This document shows positions 7,517 through 14,573 of a stretch of 19,573 nt of DNA, piece by piece; the first letter of the stretch is position 1; each line of letters opens with the position of its first letter. The stretch is from an uncultured Bacilli bacterium (GTDB lineage: Bacteria > Bacillota_I > Bacilli_A > RF39 > UBA660), in the NCBI GenBank assembly GCA_944363895.1, contig CALVVP010000008.1, positions 1-19,573 on the forward strand. Reading direction: 5' to 3'. Both the position numbers and the translations under genes were made by a program. The notes beneath the pieces are model-generated. The model searched no databases. It had not been told where the DNA came from and worked only from the letters and a program-made list of their open reading frames with translations.

Positions 7517-7544
7517 AAAAAACAAATAAATCACTTTATTTGTT
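7517..7544 (-). terminator. Intrinsic terminator of metK
   Basis: A 10-bp stem AACAAATAAA/TTTATTTGTT (7535-7544 with 7521-7530) is followed by Ts. The tetraloop GTGA contains the metK stop codon TGA, so the hairpin encodes the last residues of the enzyme. Confidence 0.85.
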
Positions 7545-8619
7545 CCCAAGATAAATTCAAATCAGTTCGCCCAAAATGACCATAACTAGCTAAATCATAA
7601 TAAATTGGTTTTAATAAATCTAATTCTTTAATGATATTATCGACACTAAAATCAAAATTATTTTTAACATATTCATTTATTTCTTCACTAGTTTTTTTAT
7701 TAGTATTAAAGGTTTCAATATTAATACTAATTGGTTGTTCTTGCCCGATGGCATATGATAATCCGACTTCACACTTATCACAAAATCCATGAGCTACGAT
7801 ATTTTTTGCCACAAATCTTGCATAGTAAGCAGCACTGCGATCGACTTTAGTCGGATCTTTACTACTAAAACAACCTCCACCTACTTTACCGACACCACCA
7901 TAAGTATCGACAACTATTTTTCTGCCCGTCGTTCCACTATCGCCAAAAGGGCCACCAATTATAAATGAACCACTCGTATTAATTAATATTTTCGTCTTTT
8001 CATCTATTAAATCAGACGGTATAACTGGCTTGATAACATTATCAATGATATATGTTTTTAATGTTTCTTGACTAACATTTTCTTGGTGTTGGCAAGCAAT
8101 AATAATCGTATCGACTCTTTTTATTTGTTCATCATCATATTCGATCGTCACTTGAGCTTTACCATCAGGTCTTAAAAAAGTATGCGGATTGTTTTTTCTT
8201 ACCTCTGTTAATTTTTTAGTTAATCGATTAGCTAATAAAATCGATAGAGGCATATATTCTTTAGTTTCATTTGTCGCATAACCAAACATGATTCCTTGAT
8301 CACCTGCACATATTTTATTCTTATTGACGGCTTTATTTATCTCACTTGATTGCTTACTGACTTTAACTAAAACTTCAAATTCTTCCTGATAACCAATATC
8401 TTTTAAAACTGCTAAAGCGATTTTACGATAATTTAAATCAGCTTTAGTGGTTGCTTCGCCATAGATGAAAATAAAATTATCTTTAATCGTCGCCTCAACA
8501 GCCATATGACTATTTTGATCGTATTTTAAAGCTTCATCTAGTATTTTATCACTTATTTTATCACAGATTTTATCAGGATGTCCTTCGGTAACTGATTCAC
8601 TTGTTATTAATTTTTTCAT
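7531..8619 (-). CDS. metK: S-adenosylmethionine synthetase
   Basis: The enzyme makes S-adenosylmethionine from methionine and ATP. Visible signatures are SVTEGHPDKICDKISDKILD at the N-terminus, CAGDQGIMFGYA (family GAGDQGxMFGYA), GGPFGDSGTTGRKIVVDTYGG, and GGGCFSSKDPTKVDRSAAY (family GGGAFSGKDPTKVDRSAAY). At 362 residues it is shorter than the roughly 384-400 usual for bacteria; loops and the C-terminus appear trimmed but all motifs are present. The start has GAGGAGG 8 bases upstream. The leader carries a SAM-responsive riboswitch with a terminator, so product should repress the gene. The gene upstream encodes a lipoprotein and may be cotranscribed. Confidence 0.97.
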   Translation of the reverse strand: MKKLITSESVTEGHPDKICDKISDKILDEALKYDQNSHMAVEATIKDNFIFIYGEATTKADLNYRKIALAVLKDIGYQEEFEVLVKVSKQSSEINKAVNKNKICAGDQGIMFGYATNETKEYMPLSILLANRLTKKLTEVRKNNPHTFLRPDGKAQVTIEYDDEQIKRVDTIIIACQHQENVSQETLKTYIIDNVIKPVIPSDLIDEKTKILINTSGSFIIGGPFGDSGTTGRKIVVDTYGGVGKVGGGCFSSKDPTKVDRSAAYYARFVAKNIVAHGFCDKCEVGLSYAIGQEQPISINIETFNTNKKTSEEINEYVKNNFDFSVDNIIKELDLLKPIYYDLASYGHFGRTDLNLSWEQIK

Positions 8620-8634
8620 AAATTCCTCCTCATC

Positions 8635-8659
8635 AAAAAAACTCTAATTAAAGAGTTTT
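8635..8659 (-). terminator. Regulated terminator of the metK leader
   Basis: The minus-strand stem AAAACTCT/AGAGTTTT (8652-8659 with 8637-8644) has a 7-base loop and is followed by Ts just before the metK ribosome site. CTCTTT in the 5' side can alternatively pair with AAAGAG at 8665-8670, forming an antiterminator. Confidence 0.8.
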
Positions 8660-8667
8660 GTATTCTC

Positions 8668-8752
8668 TTTATCGTTATTAGCTTTACCACCTTACCATTA
8701 AGCAGGTTGGTATGAGTTCATTGAGCTAATTCTCTCCCTCATTCTTGATAAA
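8668..8752 (-). promoter_or_regulatory. SAM riboswitch (SAM-I/SAM-IV clan, compact form)
   Basis: The minus-strand leader matches the S-box core in order: UUUAUCAAGA, GAGGGA, AUGAA, CCAACCUGC, AAGGUG, GAUAAAGAG. P1 is UUUAUC/GAUAAA (8747-8752 with 8668-8673). P2 is AUGAG/CUCAU with an inner GAG/CUC, and P3 is ACCUGC with GUAAGGU. The P2 loop AUUAG can pair with CUAAU downstream of P3, as expected for the pseudoknot. The usual P4 hairpin of SAM-I is absent. The 3' strand of P1 overlaps an antiterminator (AAAGAG with CTCTTT), so SAM binding should favour the terminator at 8635-8659. The motif assignment comes from memory and pairing, not from a covariance search. Confidence 0.85.
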
Positions 8753-8758
8753 TTATAT

Positions 8759-9691
8759 TTAATCGATTTTTGTCACATCAGTAACGGTACCAGCTACAAT
8801 AGTTGCTCGGTAACCATTAATTTCAATAATACCATCGGCTATTTCACTATCGACAATACTAATTTCCACTTTACTTGGTTGTGGTCCACCATATTCTAAT
8901 TCGGTATTAGTATAGATATGATCATCTTCATCAAAGCCAAGCTCCCAATAAATTGCGGAAATATAACTTTCGGCATAAAGAGCATTAACGTCGATTGCAT
9001 TTTCGATAATATCGCTTGGAATAGTTACATTACCGACTTCGTTAAATTGCGAAAATTCCATTGCCATGGTACAATCAACATCGACCATTGTCCCCTCACT
9101 TGTTAAGGTAATTGGCATAATTAAAACAATCTTAGTAACATAGCCATCGCCAACCGTAACTTCGACACTTAAATTTTCTGTATCGATTACAGCATCGTCA
9201 ATCCCAGAATTTTCATCGAGACTATTGTTTAAAATTTCTCGAACTTGTTCTTCGGTCAAAGAAATTTTGTAAGTGTTATCCTCTAATTCTTCAATATTTG
9301 AAGCTTCTTTCAAAATATTAAAATTAAACTCTTCTTCGACAGCACTTTCTTGTTTATACCATTCATCTTCTTGTAAAGTATAAGTTATATTTTGGTCATT
9401 TTGCGCCAAAGTGTAACTTTCGGAACTAGATTCTTCCCCAAAAAACGAAGTAGTCATGTTCATATGAACCGTACCATTTTTAAGATCGACATCTGAATCA
9501 GCATCGACATTGATGTTCAATATACTTCCTTGAATGGACATTTCCATATTGGTATCCATAACCATGTGGTAATTATCTAAAGTAGTCATTTTTTCACTAG
9601 CATCAGATAATATTTCTTGTGGACTTTTGCCACAACCAGTAACTAATAAAGCCATTAACAAAGTAGTTATTAAAATTCTAACTTTTTTCAA
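8759..9691 (-). CDS. Lipoprotein of unknown function (LolA/DUF6612-like)
   Basis: This encodes a secreted lipoprotein of about 311 residues. The N-terminus is KKVRILITTLLMALLVTGC, a signal peptide ending in a lipobox with the acylated Cys. The rest is beta-rich with repeated strands (NYHMVMDTNMEMSIQG, GTVHMNMTTSFFGEESSS, ITYTLQEDEWYKQES), resembling the LolA/LppX-type fold of DUF6612-like lipoproteins. I chose the TTG at 9691 because GGAGTGA is at the right distance and because the promoter at 9711-9739 starts transcription downstream of any earlier start. Its stop lies only 6 bases before the metK riboswitch and no terminator separates them. The ligand or role cannot be read from the sequence. 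Confidence 0.85.
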   Translation of the reverse strand: MKKVRILITTLLMALLVTGCGKSPQEILSDASEKMTTLDNYHMVMDTNMEMSIQGSILNINVDADSDVDLKNGTVHMNMTTSFFGEESSSESYTLAQNDQNITYTLQEDEWYKQESAVEEEFNFNILKEASNIEELEDNTYKISLTEEQVREILNNSLDENSGIDDAVIDTENLSVEVTVGDGYVTKIVLIMPITLTSEGTMVDVDCTMAMEFSQFNEVGNVTIPSDIIENAIDVNALYAESYISAIYWELGFDEDDHIYTNTELEYGGPQPSKVEISIVDSEIADGIIEINGYRATIVAGTVTDVTKID

Positions 9692-9710
9692 ACAAATCAC
9701 TCCTACAATT

Positions 9711-9739
9711 ATAATAGCAAAAAAATTAGTTTTTGACAA
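9711..9739 (-). promoter_or_regulatory. Sigma-A promoter of the lipoprotein gene (perhaps also metK)
   Basis: TTGTCA (9734-9739), 17-base spacer, TATTAT (9711-9716) on the minus strand, 20 bases before the TTG start. The -35 box lies in the loop of the miaB terminator. Confidence 0.7.
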
Positions 9740-9749
9740 CCTAATTTTT
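9719..9749 (-). terminator. Intrinsic terminator of miaB
   Basis: The minus-strand stem AAAAATTAG/CTAATTTTT (9741-9749 with 9721-9729) has an 11-base loop followed by further Ts. The miaB stop TAG closes the 5' arm. Confidence 0.7.
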
Positions 9750-11186
9750 CACATAATTTTCACAATTTACGATTTCGCCATCCATACTCCATGTTTTAAC
9801 ACTCGTTATTTTAACATTCACAATTTTACCTAAATAACGACTATCCGCTTTAACATTTACTAATTTCATCGTATCGGTATAACCTTTTAAACAATCTTTC
9901 TTTTTTGAACTATAATCTTCTAGTAAAACTGGAACAATTTTATTTAAATATTTATCGTTATTTTCTTTAGAATATTGATTGATTAATTGGTTTAATCTTT
10001 GTAATCTTTCCTCTTTTTCTTCTAAAAATACATTATCTTCCATCTTACTAGCGGGAGTCCCTACTCTAGGAGAAAATATAAAAGTAAAAGCGGAATCATA
10101 TTTACAAATATCGACGACATCTAAAGTATCTTGAAAATCTTTTTCTGTTTCTCCGGGAAAACCGACGATAATATCGGTTGTGATAGCGACATTAGGGATT
10201 TTTTCTTTTAATTTTTTAAATAAAGTTAAATATTCTTCTTTGGTATAACGGCGACCCATTAGTTTTAAAATTCTACTCGAACCTGATTGAATTGGTAGAT
10301 GAATATAAGGCATGATATTATCATATTTACTAATAATATCGATCATATCATCGTTGAAATCCCAAGGATGACTAGTTACAAATCTAATTCTATTTATTCC
10401 TGTTTTAGCGACATCTTCTAATAAATTCGCCATCGTATAATTAATATCTAAATCTTTACCATAAGCATTGACATTTTGTCCTAATAAAGTTACTTCTTGA
10501 TAGCCATCTTTGATTAAATCACCAACTTCAGAAATAATATCTTCTGGTAATCTACTTCTTTGTTTACCTCTGGTGTAAGGAACGATACAATAAGTACAAA
10601 ACTTATCACAACCATACATAATATTGACCCAAGCTTTATATTTATTATCTCTTTTAACCGGAATATTTTCAATTACCTCACCTTCACAAGAAAAAACCTC
10701 GATTTCTTGTTTTTTATTGTGATAAGCTTTTTCAATTAGATTAGGTAAATTAACGATATTATGGGTACCAAAAACAAAATCGATCCATTTATATTTATGG
10801 ATTATTTCATCAATGATAACTTCTTCTTGTGCCATACATCCCCCAAAACCAACTAATACATCTTTAGTTTGTTTTAAATGTTTAACTCTTCCTAATAAGC
10901 CAAATACTTTATTATGAGCATTTTCTCTTATCGCACATGTATTTAAAATAATTAAATCGGCTTCTTCTAAATTATCTGTTTCTTGAAAACTCATATCATT
11001 TAAGATTGCTTTCATATTTTCTGAGTCATGTTCATTCATCTGACAACCATAAGTTTTAAGATAATATTTTTTATTTAAACCGATTTTTTTTTGTTGTTCA
11101 GTTAATTGATAGGCATTTTTTTTAATTAAAACTTTATTATTTGTTCTTTTTCTTGCTTCTGTTAAACTTGGTATATTCACAGTCAT
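9741..11186 (-). CDS. miaB: tRNA-2-methylthio-N6-dimethylallyladenosine synthase
   Basis: A radical-SAM methylthiotransferase that modifies i6A37 in tRNAs reading UNN codons. The N-terminal UPF0004 domain has three cluster cysteines in YGCQMNEHDSE, NTCAIRENA and GGCMAQ. The radical-SAM motif is CDKFCTYC followed by IVPYTRGKQRSR. A C-terminal TRAM domain lies at about 415-480. The N-terminal extension of about 40 residues is usual in Firmicutes. The ATG at 11186 is used with AGGA in front; a GTG six bases further in is also possible. It uses SAM, made by metK nearby. The promoter is at 11203-11231. Confidence 0.95.
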   Translation of the reverse strand: MTVNIPSLTEARKRTNNKVLIKKNAYQLTEQQKKIGLNKKYYLKTYGCQMNEHDSENMKAILNDMSFQETDNLEEADLIILNTCAIRENAHNKVFGLLGRVKHLKQTKDVLVGFGGCMAQEEVIIDEIIHKYKWIDFVFGTHNIVNLPNLIEKAYHNKKQEIEVFSCEGEVIENIPVKRDNKYKAWVNIMYGCDKFCTYCIVPYTRGKQRSRLPEDIISEVGDLIKDGYQEVTLLGQNVNAYGKDLDINYTMANLLEDVAKTGINRIRFVTSHPWDFNDDMIDIISKYDNIMPYIHLPIQSGSSRILKLMGRRYTKEEYLTLFKKLKEKIPNVAITTDIIVGFPGETEKDFQDTLDVVDICKYDSAFTFIFSPRVGTPASKMEDNVFLEEKEERLQRLNQLINQYSKENNDKYLNKIVPVLLEDYSSKKKDCLKGYTDTMKLVNVKADSRYLGKIVNVKITSVKTWSMDGEIVNCENYVKN

Positions 11187-11202
11187 CACTTCCTAGTTAT
11201 AA

Positions 11203-11231
11203 ATAATAACATATTTAATTAATAAATTCAA
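11203..11231 (-). promoter_or_regulatory. Sigma-A promoter of miaB
   Basis: TTGAAT (11226-11231), 17-base spacer, TATTAT (11203-11208) on the minus strand, directly after the T-tract of the preceding terminator. Confidence 0.6.
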
Positions 11232-11233
11232 TA

Positions 11234-11260
11234 ATAAAAGCCAAAGTAATCACTTTGACT
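11234..11260 (-). terminator. Intrinsic terminator of the RNase J2-like gene
   Basis: The minus-strand stem AGTCAAAG/CTTTGGCT (11253-11260 with 11239-11246, one G-U pair) has a 6-base loop and a TTTTATT tail. It starts at the last base of the stop codon. Confidence 0.7.
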
Positions 11261-12900
11261 TAAACTTCTTGCATAATGATTAAAATAATTGGTTTCGATT
11301 CTGTTTCTTGATAAAAATATTTACCAATTTTATCCCTAATTTCATTTTTTGTTTTACTATAATCGATATAAGAAACTTTTGTATTGTTTTGAATGATTTC
11401 TAAAGCCATTTTTTTAGTTTCTTTGATTAAATCGATATTATCTTTAACATAAACAAAACCTTTCGTCACGATATCGGGACCAGATAATATTTTTTTGGTT
11501 AATTTATCGATGATAGCGACTACTAAAACAATGCCGTTTTCACCTAACATTTCCCGGTCTTTAATTACTAATTCACCAATATCACCGACGGTTTTACCAT
11601 CGATTAAAATATCATCAACTTTAATAAAATCATTTTCTTCAACTAATTTACCATCGATAAAAGTTGCTACTTGACCATTTAAATTTAAGATGATATTTTC
11701 CTCACTCATTCCCATCTGTTTAGCTAATTCGCTATTAGCCACTTGATGACGGTACTCACCGATAACCGGAAAATAATATTTTGGTTGCATTAAATTTAAC
11801 ATCAACATTAAATCTTCACTTGAAGCATGCAACGAATAAAATTTCTTACTCGGCATCGTAATTAAATTACAACCTTTCTTAGCAATTTCATCAAAAAGCA
11901 TCGTCGCACTTTTTTCCATTCCATCGTAAACCGGTGAAGCGAAGATAACTGTATCATTTTCATTTAAAGTGATAAACTTATCATAACCGCGCACAATTCT
12001 TTTCATATTAGAAAAAGGTTTTTCTCTTTCATCAGAGACAATAATAATAGAATCTTTATCTAAATGATGAATATTGCCTAATCTTGATTTATCAAAATTA
12101 ATATAACCGGTATTTATCTCTTTAATTAAATTAGTTTCTAATCCTTTTCCTAAAATAACCGCTTTGCGATTAGCTTCGGTTATAACATTTAATAATTCTT
12201 GCATCCGATAACCTTGACCTTGAAAGATATTAACTAAAATACGACCATTATATTTATTAATAACTTCTCTTAAATAATTATAACTCCGATGTTTCGGAGA
12301 AGTAAAACCGATTTTATCAGCATATAATGATTCACTTAATAAACATAATACTCCTTGCTTACCGACATAAGCTAATTTCCCAATATCCATTTTATAGTTA
12401 CCTTGCATCGATGGGTCAAAAACAAAGTTACCAGTGTAAAAAATCGCGCCATCATTAGTATATAAAACATAACCAAAACTTTCTGGTAAAGCATGGGATA
12501 AAGTAATCGGGAAAATATAATTTTTACCAACTTTAACTTTTTTGTGTGGTTTTAACTCGATTAAATTACCTTTTAAATTTTCCGCATTTAATTCTTCTTT
12601 TAATAATTCTAAAGTAAAAGATGAACCATATATTTTTAAATCGGGTATATCATGTAATATATCCGGAAGGGCACCAATTTGTTCATCATGACCATGAGAT
12701 AAGAAAACCCCTTGAATCCGTTTTTGATTATTAATTAAATAATCATAGTTGGGAATAATATAATCGACACCTAACATTTTATCATCGGCATATTTTAATC
12801 CTGCTTCAAAGACATAAATTTCATTATCGACATCGATAACATACATATTTTTACCGATTTCATTTAATCCACCTAAAGCAAATATCTTAATTTTACTCAT
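11260..12900 (-). CDS. rnjB: RNase J2-like protein with degenerate metal site
   Basis: This is a beta-lactamase/beta-CASP RNase J protein of 546 residues with the start ALGGLNEIGKNMYVID and the C-terminal RNase J domain. Several metal ligands of active RNase J are changed. The HxHxDH motif reads HGHDEQ (Asp to Glu73, His to Gln74). The TGDF motif reads TGNF (Asp to Asn158). LLSDS reads LLSES, and the His before GEYR is Ile380. His136 (SHALPE) and the LHASSEDL His remain. This matches the J2 pattern, where the subunit is weak or inactive and supports RNase J1 in mRNA decay and 5' processing. The ATG has AAAGGAGG upstream. rnjA is not in the window. It could alternatively have acquired another role. 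Confidence 0.85.
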   Translation of the reverse strand: MSKIKIFALGGLNEIGKNMYVIDVDNEIYVFEAGLKYADDKMLGVDYIIPNYDYLINNQKRIQGVFLSHGHDEQIGALPDILHDIPDLKIYGSSFTLELLKEELNAENLKGNLIELKPHKKVKVGKNYIFPITLSHALPESFGYVLYTNDGAIFYTGNFVFDPSMQGNYKMDIGKLAYVGKQGVLCLLSESLYADKIGFTSPKHRSYNYLREVINKYNGRILVNIFQGQGYRMQELLNVITEANRKAVILGKGLETNLIKEINTGYINFDKSRLGNIHHLDKDSIIIVSDEREKPFSNMKRIVRGYDKFITLNENDTVIFASPVYDGMEKSATMLFDEIAKKGCNLITMPSKKFYSLHASSEDLMLMLNLMQPKYYFPVIGEYRHQVANSELAKQMGMSEENIILNLNGQVATFIDGKLVEENDFIKVDDILIDGKTVGDIGELVIKDREMLGENGIVLVVAIIDKLTKKILSGPDIVTKGFVYVKDNIDLIKETKKMALEIIQNNTKVSYIDYSKTKNEIRDKIGKYFYQETESKPIILIIMQEV

Positions 12901-12937
12901 ACTATCCTCCTTTCTTTTTAAGAAATATAACGGTATA

Positions 12938-12966
12938 ATTATACCAAAAAAAAAATAATTAGTCTA
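12938..12966 (-). promoter_or_regulatory. Promoter of the RNase J2-like gene with palindromic -10
   Basis: TAGACT (12961-12966), a 17-base spacer containing ten Ts, and TATAAT (12938-12943) on the minus strand. The -10 lies inside the perfect 14-base palindrome GGTATAATTATACC (12932-12945), a possible operator. Confidence 0.65.
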
Positions 12967-12968
12967 GT

Positions 12969-13415
12969 TTAAGCGACCAATTTAATTGTCTTATCTTTTT
13001 CTTTTTGTTCGATAATTTGACGATTAATATCTTTAATTGTTTTTTTAGCATCTTTATAATTCATATAAGGTTTAATATGTTTCGAACTATAATTTTTTAA
13101 TGGTTCAAAATTAATAAAACCACTATTAACTTTTTCTGCTTGTTTAATAGCTTCTAAATTATGTTCTTCTAAAGTTACTTCATAATCTTGTAAAGTTATA
13201 TTAATTTGTTGATAAATTTTACCATCTTTTAAACTCATATAACCAACAAAATGATGTTTTGAATTAGTAACTAACATAAAAATATCCTTTTCTTTTTTGA
13301 TTTTAAAATGATGAATTATACTAACAGATTTAAAGACTCCGCTATAGACATATTCTAATGATTCCATTACATGATTTGCAATGTATAAATGTTCTAATGG
13401 AATTTTTTCAAACAC
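12969..13415 (-). CDS. Conserved-looking protein of unknown function
   Basis: This encodes about 148 residues that I do not recognise. The N-terminal half is probably an alpha/beta domain (VFEKIPLEHLYIANHVM, then strands around KSVSIIHHFKIKKEKDIFMLVT). The second half is charged and helical and ends in KDKTIKLVA. There is no signal peptide or membrane helix. The start is taken as GTG at 13415, because AGGAG lies 8 bases upstream and the promoter at 13450-13478 rules out the longer frame. It is a single-gene unit between the ylmC-type gene and the RNase J2 gene. Location beside sporulation genes does not prove a sporulation role, as the promoter is vegetative. Confidence 0.75.
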   Translation of the reverse strand: MFEKIPLEHLYIANHVMESLEYVYSGVFKSVSIIHHFKIKKEKDIFMLVTNSKHHFVGYMSLKDGKIYQQINITLQDYEVTLEEHNLEAIKQAEKVNSGFINFEPLKNYSSKHIKPYMNYKDAKKTIKDINRQIIEQKEKDKTIKLVA

Positions 13416-13449
13416 ACAAATTTCTCCTTTCAATTCTAGCCGGAATTTA

Positions 13450-13478
13450 AGTATAACACACATAAAAAAAAGAGTCAA
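13450..13478 (-). promoter_or_regulatory. Sigma-A promoter of the unknown gene at 13415
   Basis: TTGACT (13473-13478), 17-base spacer, TATACT (13450-13455) on the minus strand. The -35 box is part of the 3' arm of the preceding terminator hairpin. Confidence 0.8.
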
Positions 13479-13509
13479 TGAAGATTTTTAAATTTATCAC
13501 TTCATTGAC
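13463..13509 (-). terminator. Intrinsic terminator of sigG-ylmC
   Basis: A perfect 10-bp stem GTCAATGAAG/CTTCATTGAC (13500-13509 with 13474-13483) has a 16-base loop, then CTCTTTTTTTT. It includes the ylmC-type stop codon TGA in the 5' arm. Confidence 0.8.
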
Positions 13510-13723
13510 AATCGACAATAATAACATCGTCTCCAATTGTTTTAATTTGTTCCCATTTAACTTCAAACTCATCTTTAGAGGAAAATAACGAAATTAAGAA
13601 TTTACTTTTTTCGACAATCAAATATTTAACTTGACCATTTTCAATTACGACATCGATAATATTACCGATCAATTTACCATCGAGTGTTATAATGTTTTTT
13701 GTCTGTAAATCACTTAATCGCAT
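13502..13723 (-). CDS. ylmC: YlmC/YmxH-family PRC-barrel protein
   Basis: This encodes a 73-residue PRC-barrel protein (MRLSDLQTKNIITLDGKLIGNIIDVVIENGQVKYLIVE...). The YlmC/YmxH family is associated with sporulation and often lies near sigG, as here: the gene follows sigG after 24 bases and precedes a terminator, so the two form one transcript. AGGTGG lies 6 bases before the ATG. The molecular function of the family is not established; the barrel is generally a small ligand- or protein-binding module. Confidence 0.85.
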   Translation of the reverse strand: MRLSDLQTKNIITLDGKLIGNIIDVVIENGQVKYLIVEKSKFLISLFSSKDEFEVKWEQIKTIGDDVIIVDCQ

Positions 13724-13747
13724 TTTACCACCTATTTAATTTTATGA

Positions 13748-14521
13748 TTATTTAAGCATTTTTTTCATATTATCTAAACCACTTTTTTCAATTCGCGATA
13801 TTTGTGCTTGAGAAATACCAATTTCTTCGGACAATTCAATTTGCGTAATCCCTTCAAAATAACGTTTTTGAATAATAAAGCGTTCTTTTTCTTTTAATTT
13901 ATTTAAAGCCTCTTTTAACATTAATCTTGTATCCCAATTAATTTTATCCTTATTATCTGCAATTTGTTCAGATAAATAGATGGTATCGCCTCCATCGTTA
14001 TAAATTGGTTCTGACATACTAATCGTATCTTTAACTGCTTCAAAAGCTTGAATAACATCGCCTTCTTTTAAAGAAAGTAAATCAGCTATTTCTTTATTGG
14101 TCGGTTCACGATTTAATTTATGGGTCAATTCTTCTTTAGCTCTTAAACCCCGAAAAGCAATATCTTTTAAACTTCTCGTCACTCTAATGGCATTATTGTC
14201 TCTTAAATACCTTTTTATTTCACCTAAAATCATCGGAACTGCATAAGTAGAAAATTTGACATCTAAAGCTAAATCAAAATTATCGATTGCTTTAATTAAA
14301 CCAACACAACCAATTTGAAATAAATCATCTAAATTATCGGTACGATTGTTATATTTTTTTAAAACCGATAAAATTAGTTTTAAATTACCATTGATTAATT
14401 TTTCTTTAGCTTGTAAATTTCCTTGCTTAAGTTGCTTAAATAATTCTAACATCTCTTCATTACTTAAAACACTAATATTCGCAGTATTCACGCCAACTAT
14501 TTCAACGCGATGGCGTGCCAT
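13748..14521 (-). CDS. sigG: Sporulation sigma factor SigG
   Basis: RNA polymerase sigma-G drives late forespore gene expression. The protein has 257 residues: the SigG-specific N-terminus ARHRVEIVGVNTANISVLSNEEM, region 2 (GNLKLILSVLKKYNNR...DDLFQIGCVGLIKAIDNFD...FSTYAVPMILGEIKRYLRDN), region 3, and region 4 with the helix-turn-helix ITQIELSEEIGISQAQISRIEKS. The phrase EPIYNDGGDTIYLSEQI is shared with Bacillus SigG, which separates it from SigF. The start ATG at 14521 has AAAGGAG upstream. The usual spoIIGA-sigE genes are not upstream; an aminopeptidase gene is. A candidate forespore -35 (GTATA) is seen upstream, but its -10 is poor. Confidence 0.93.
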   Translation of the reverse strand: MARHRVEIVGVNTANISVLSNEEMLELFKQLKQGNLQAKEKLINGNLKLILSVLKKYNNRTDNLDDLFQIGCVGLIKAIDNFDLALDVKFSTYAVPMILGEIKRYLRDNNAIRVTRSLKDIAFRGLRAKEELTHKLNREPTNKEIADLLSLKEGDVIQAFEAVKDTISMSEPIYNDGGDTIYLSEQIADNKDKINWDTRLMLKEALNKLKEKERFIIQKRYFEGITQIELSEEIGISQAQISRIEKSGLDNMKKMLK

Positions 14522-14573
14522 AAAAAAATCTCCTTTCATATCAATTTTGATTTAAAAAGAAGATTTTTATACA

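Noticed and set aside
8752..8757. TATAAT as the metK promoter -10 box
   Set aside because: A start 7 bases downstream would remove the 5' strand of riboswitch P1, and no -35 lies at the right distance.
9692..9739. Longer N-terminus for the lipoprotein
   Set aside because: It would lie inside the promoter and in front of a good ribosome site, and would put hydrophobic residues before a perfect signal peptide.
14522..14573. Forespore promoter and terminator between the aminopeptidase gene and sigG
   Set aside because: GTATA resembles a forespore -35, but the matching -10 is poor. The only possible stem (AAAAATCT/AGATTTTT) has a loop of about 29 bases and covers the ribosome site.
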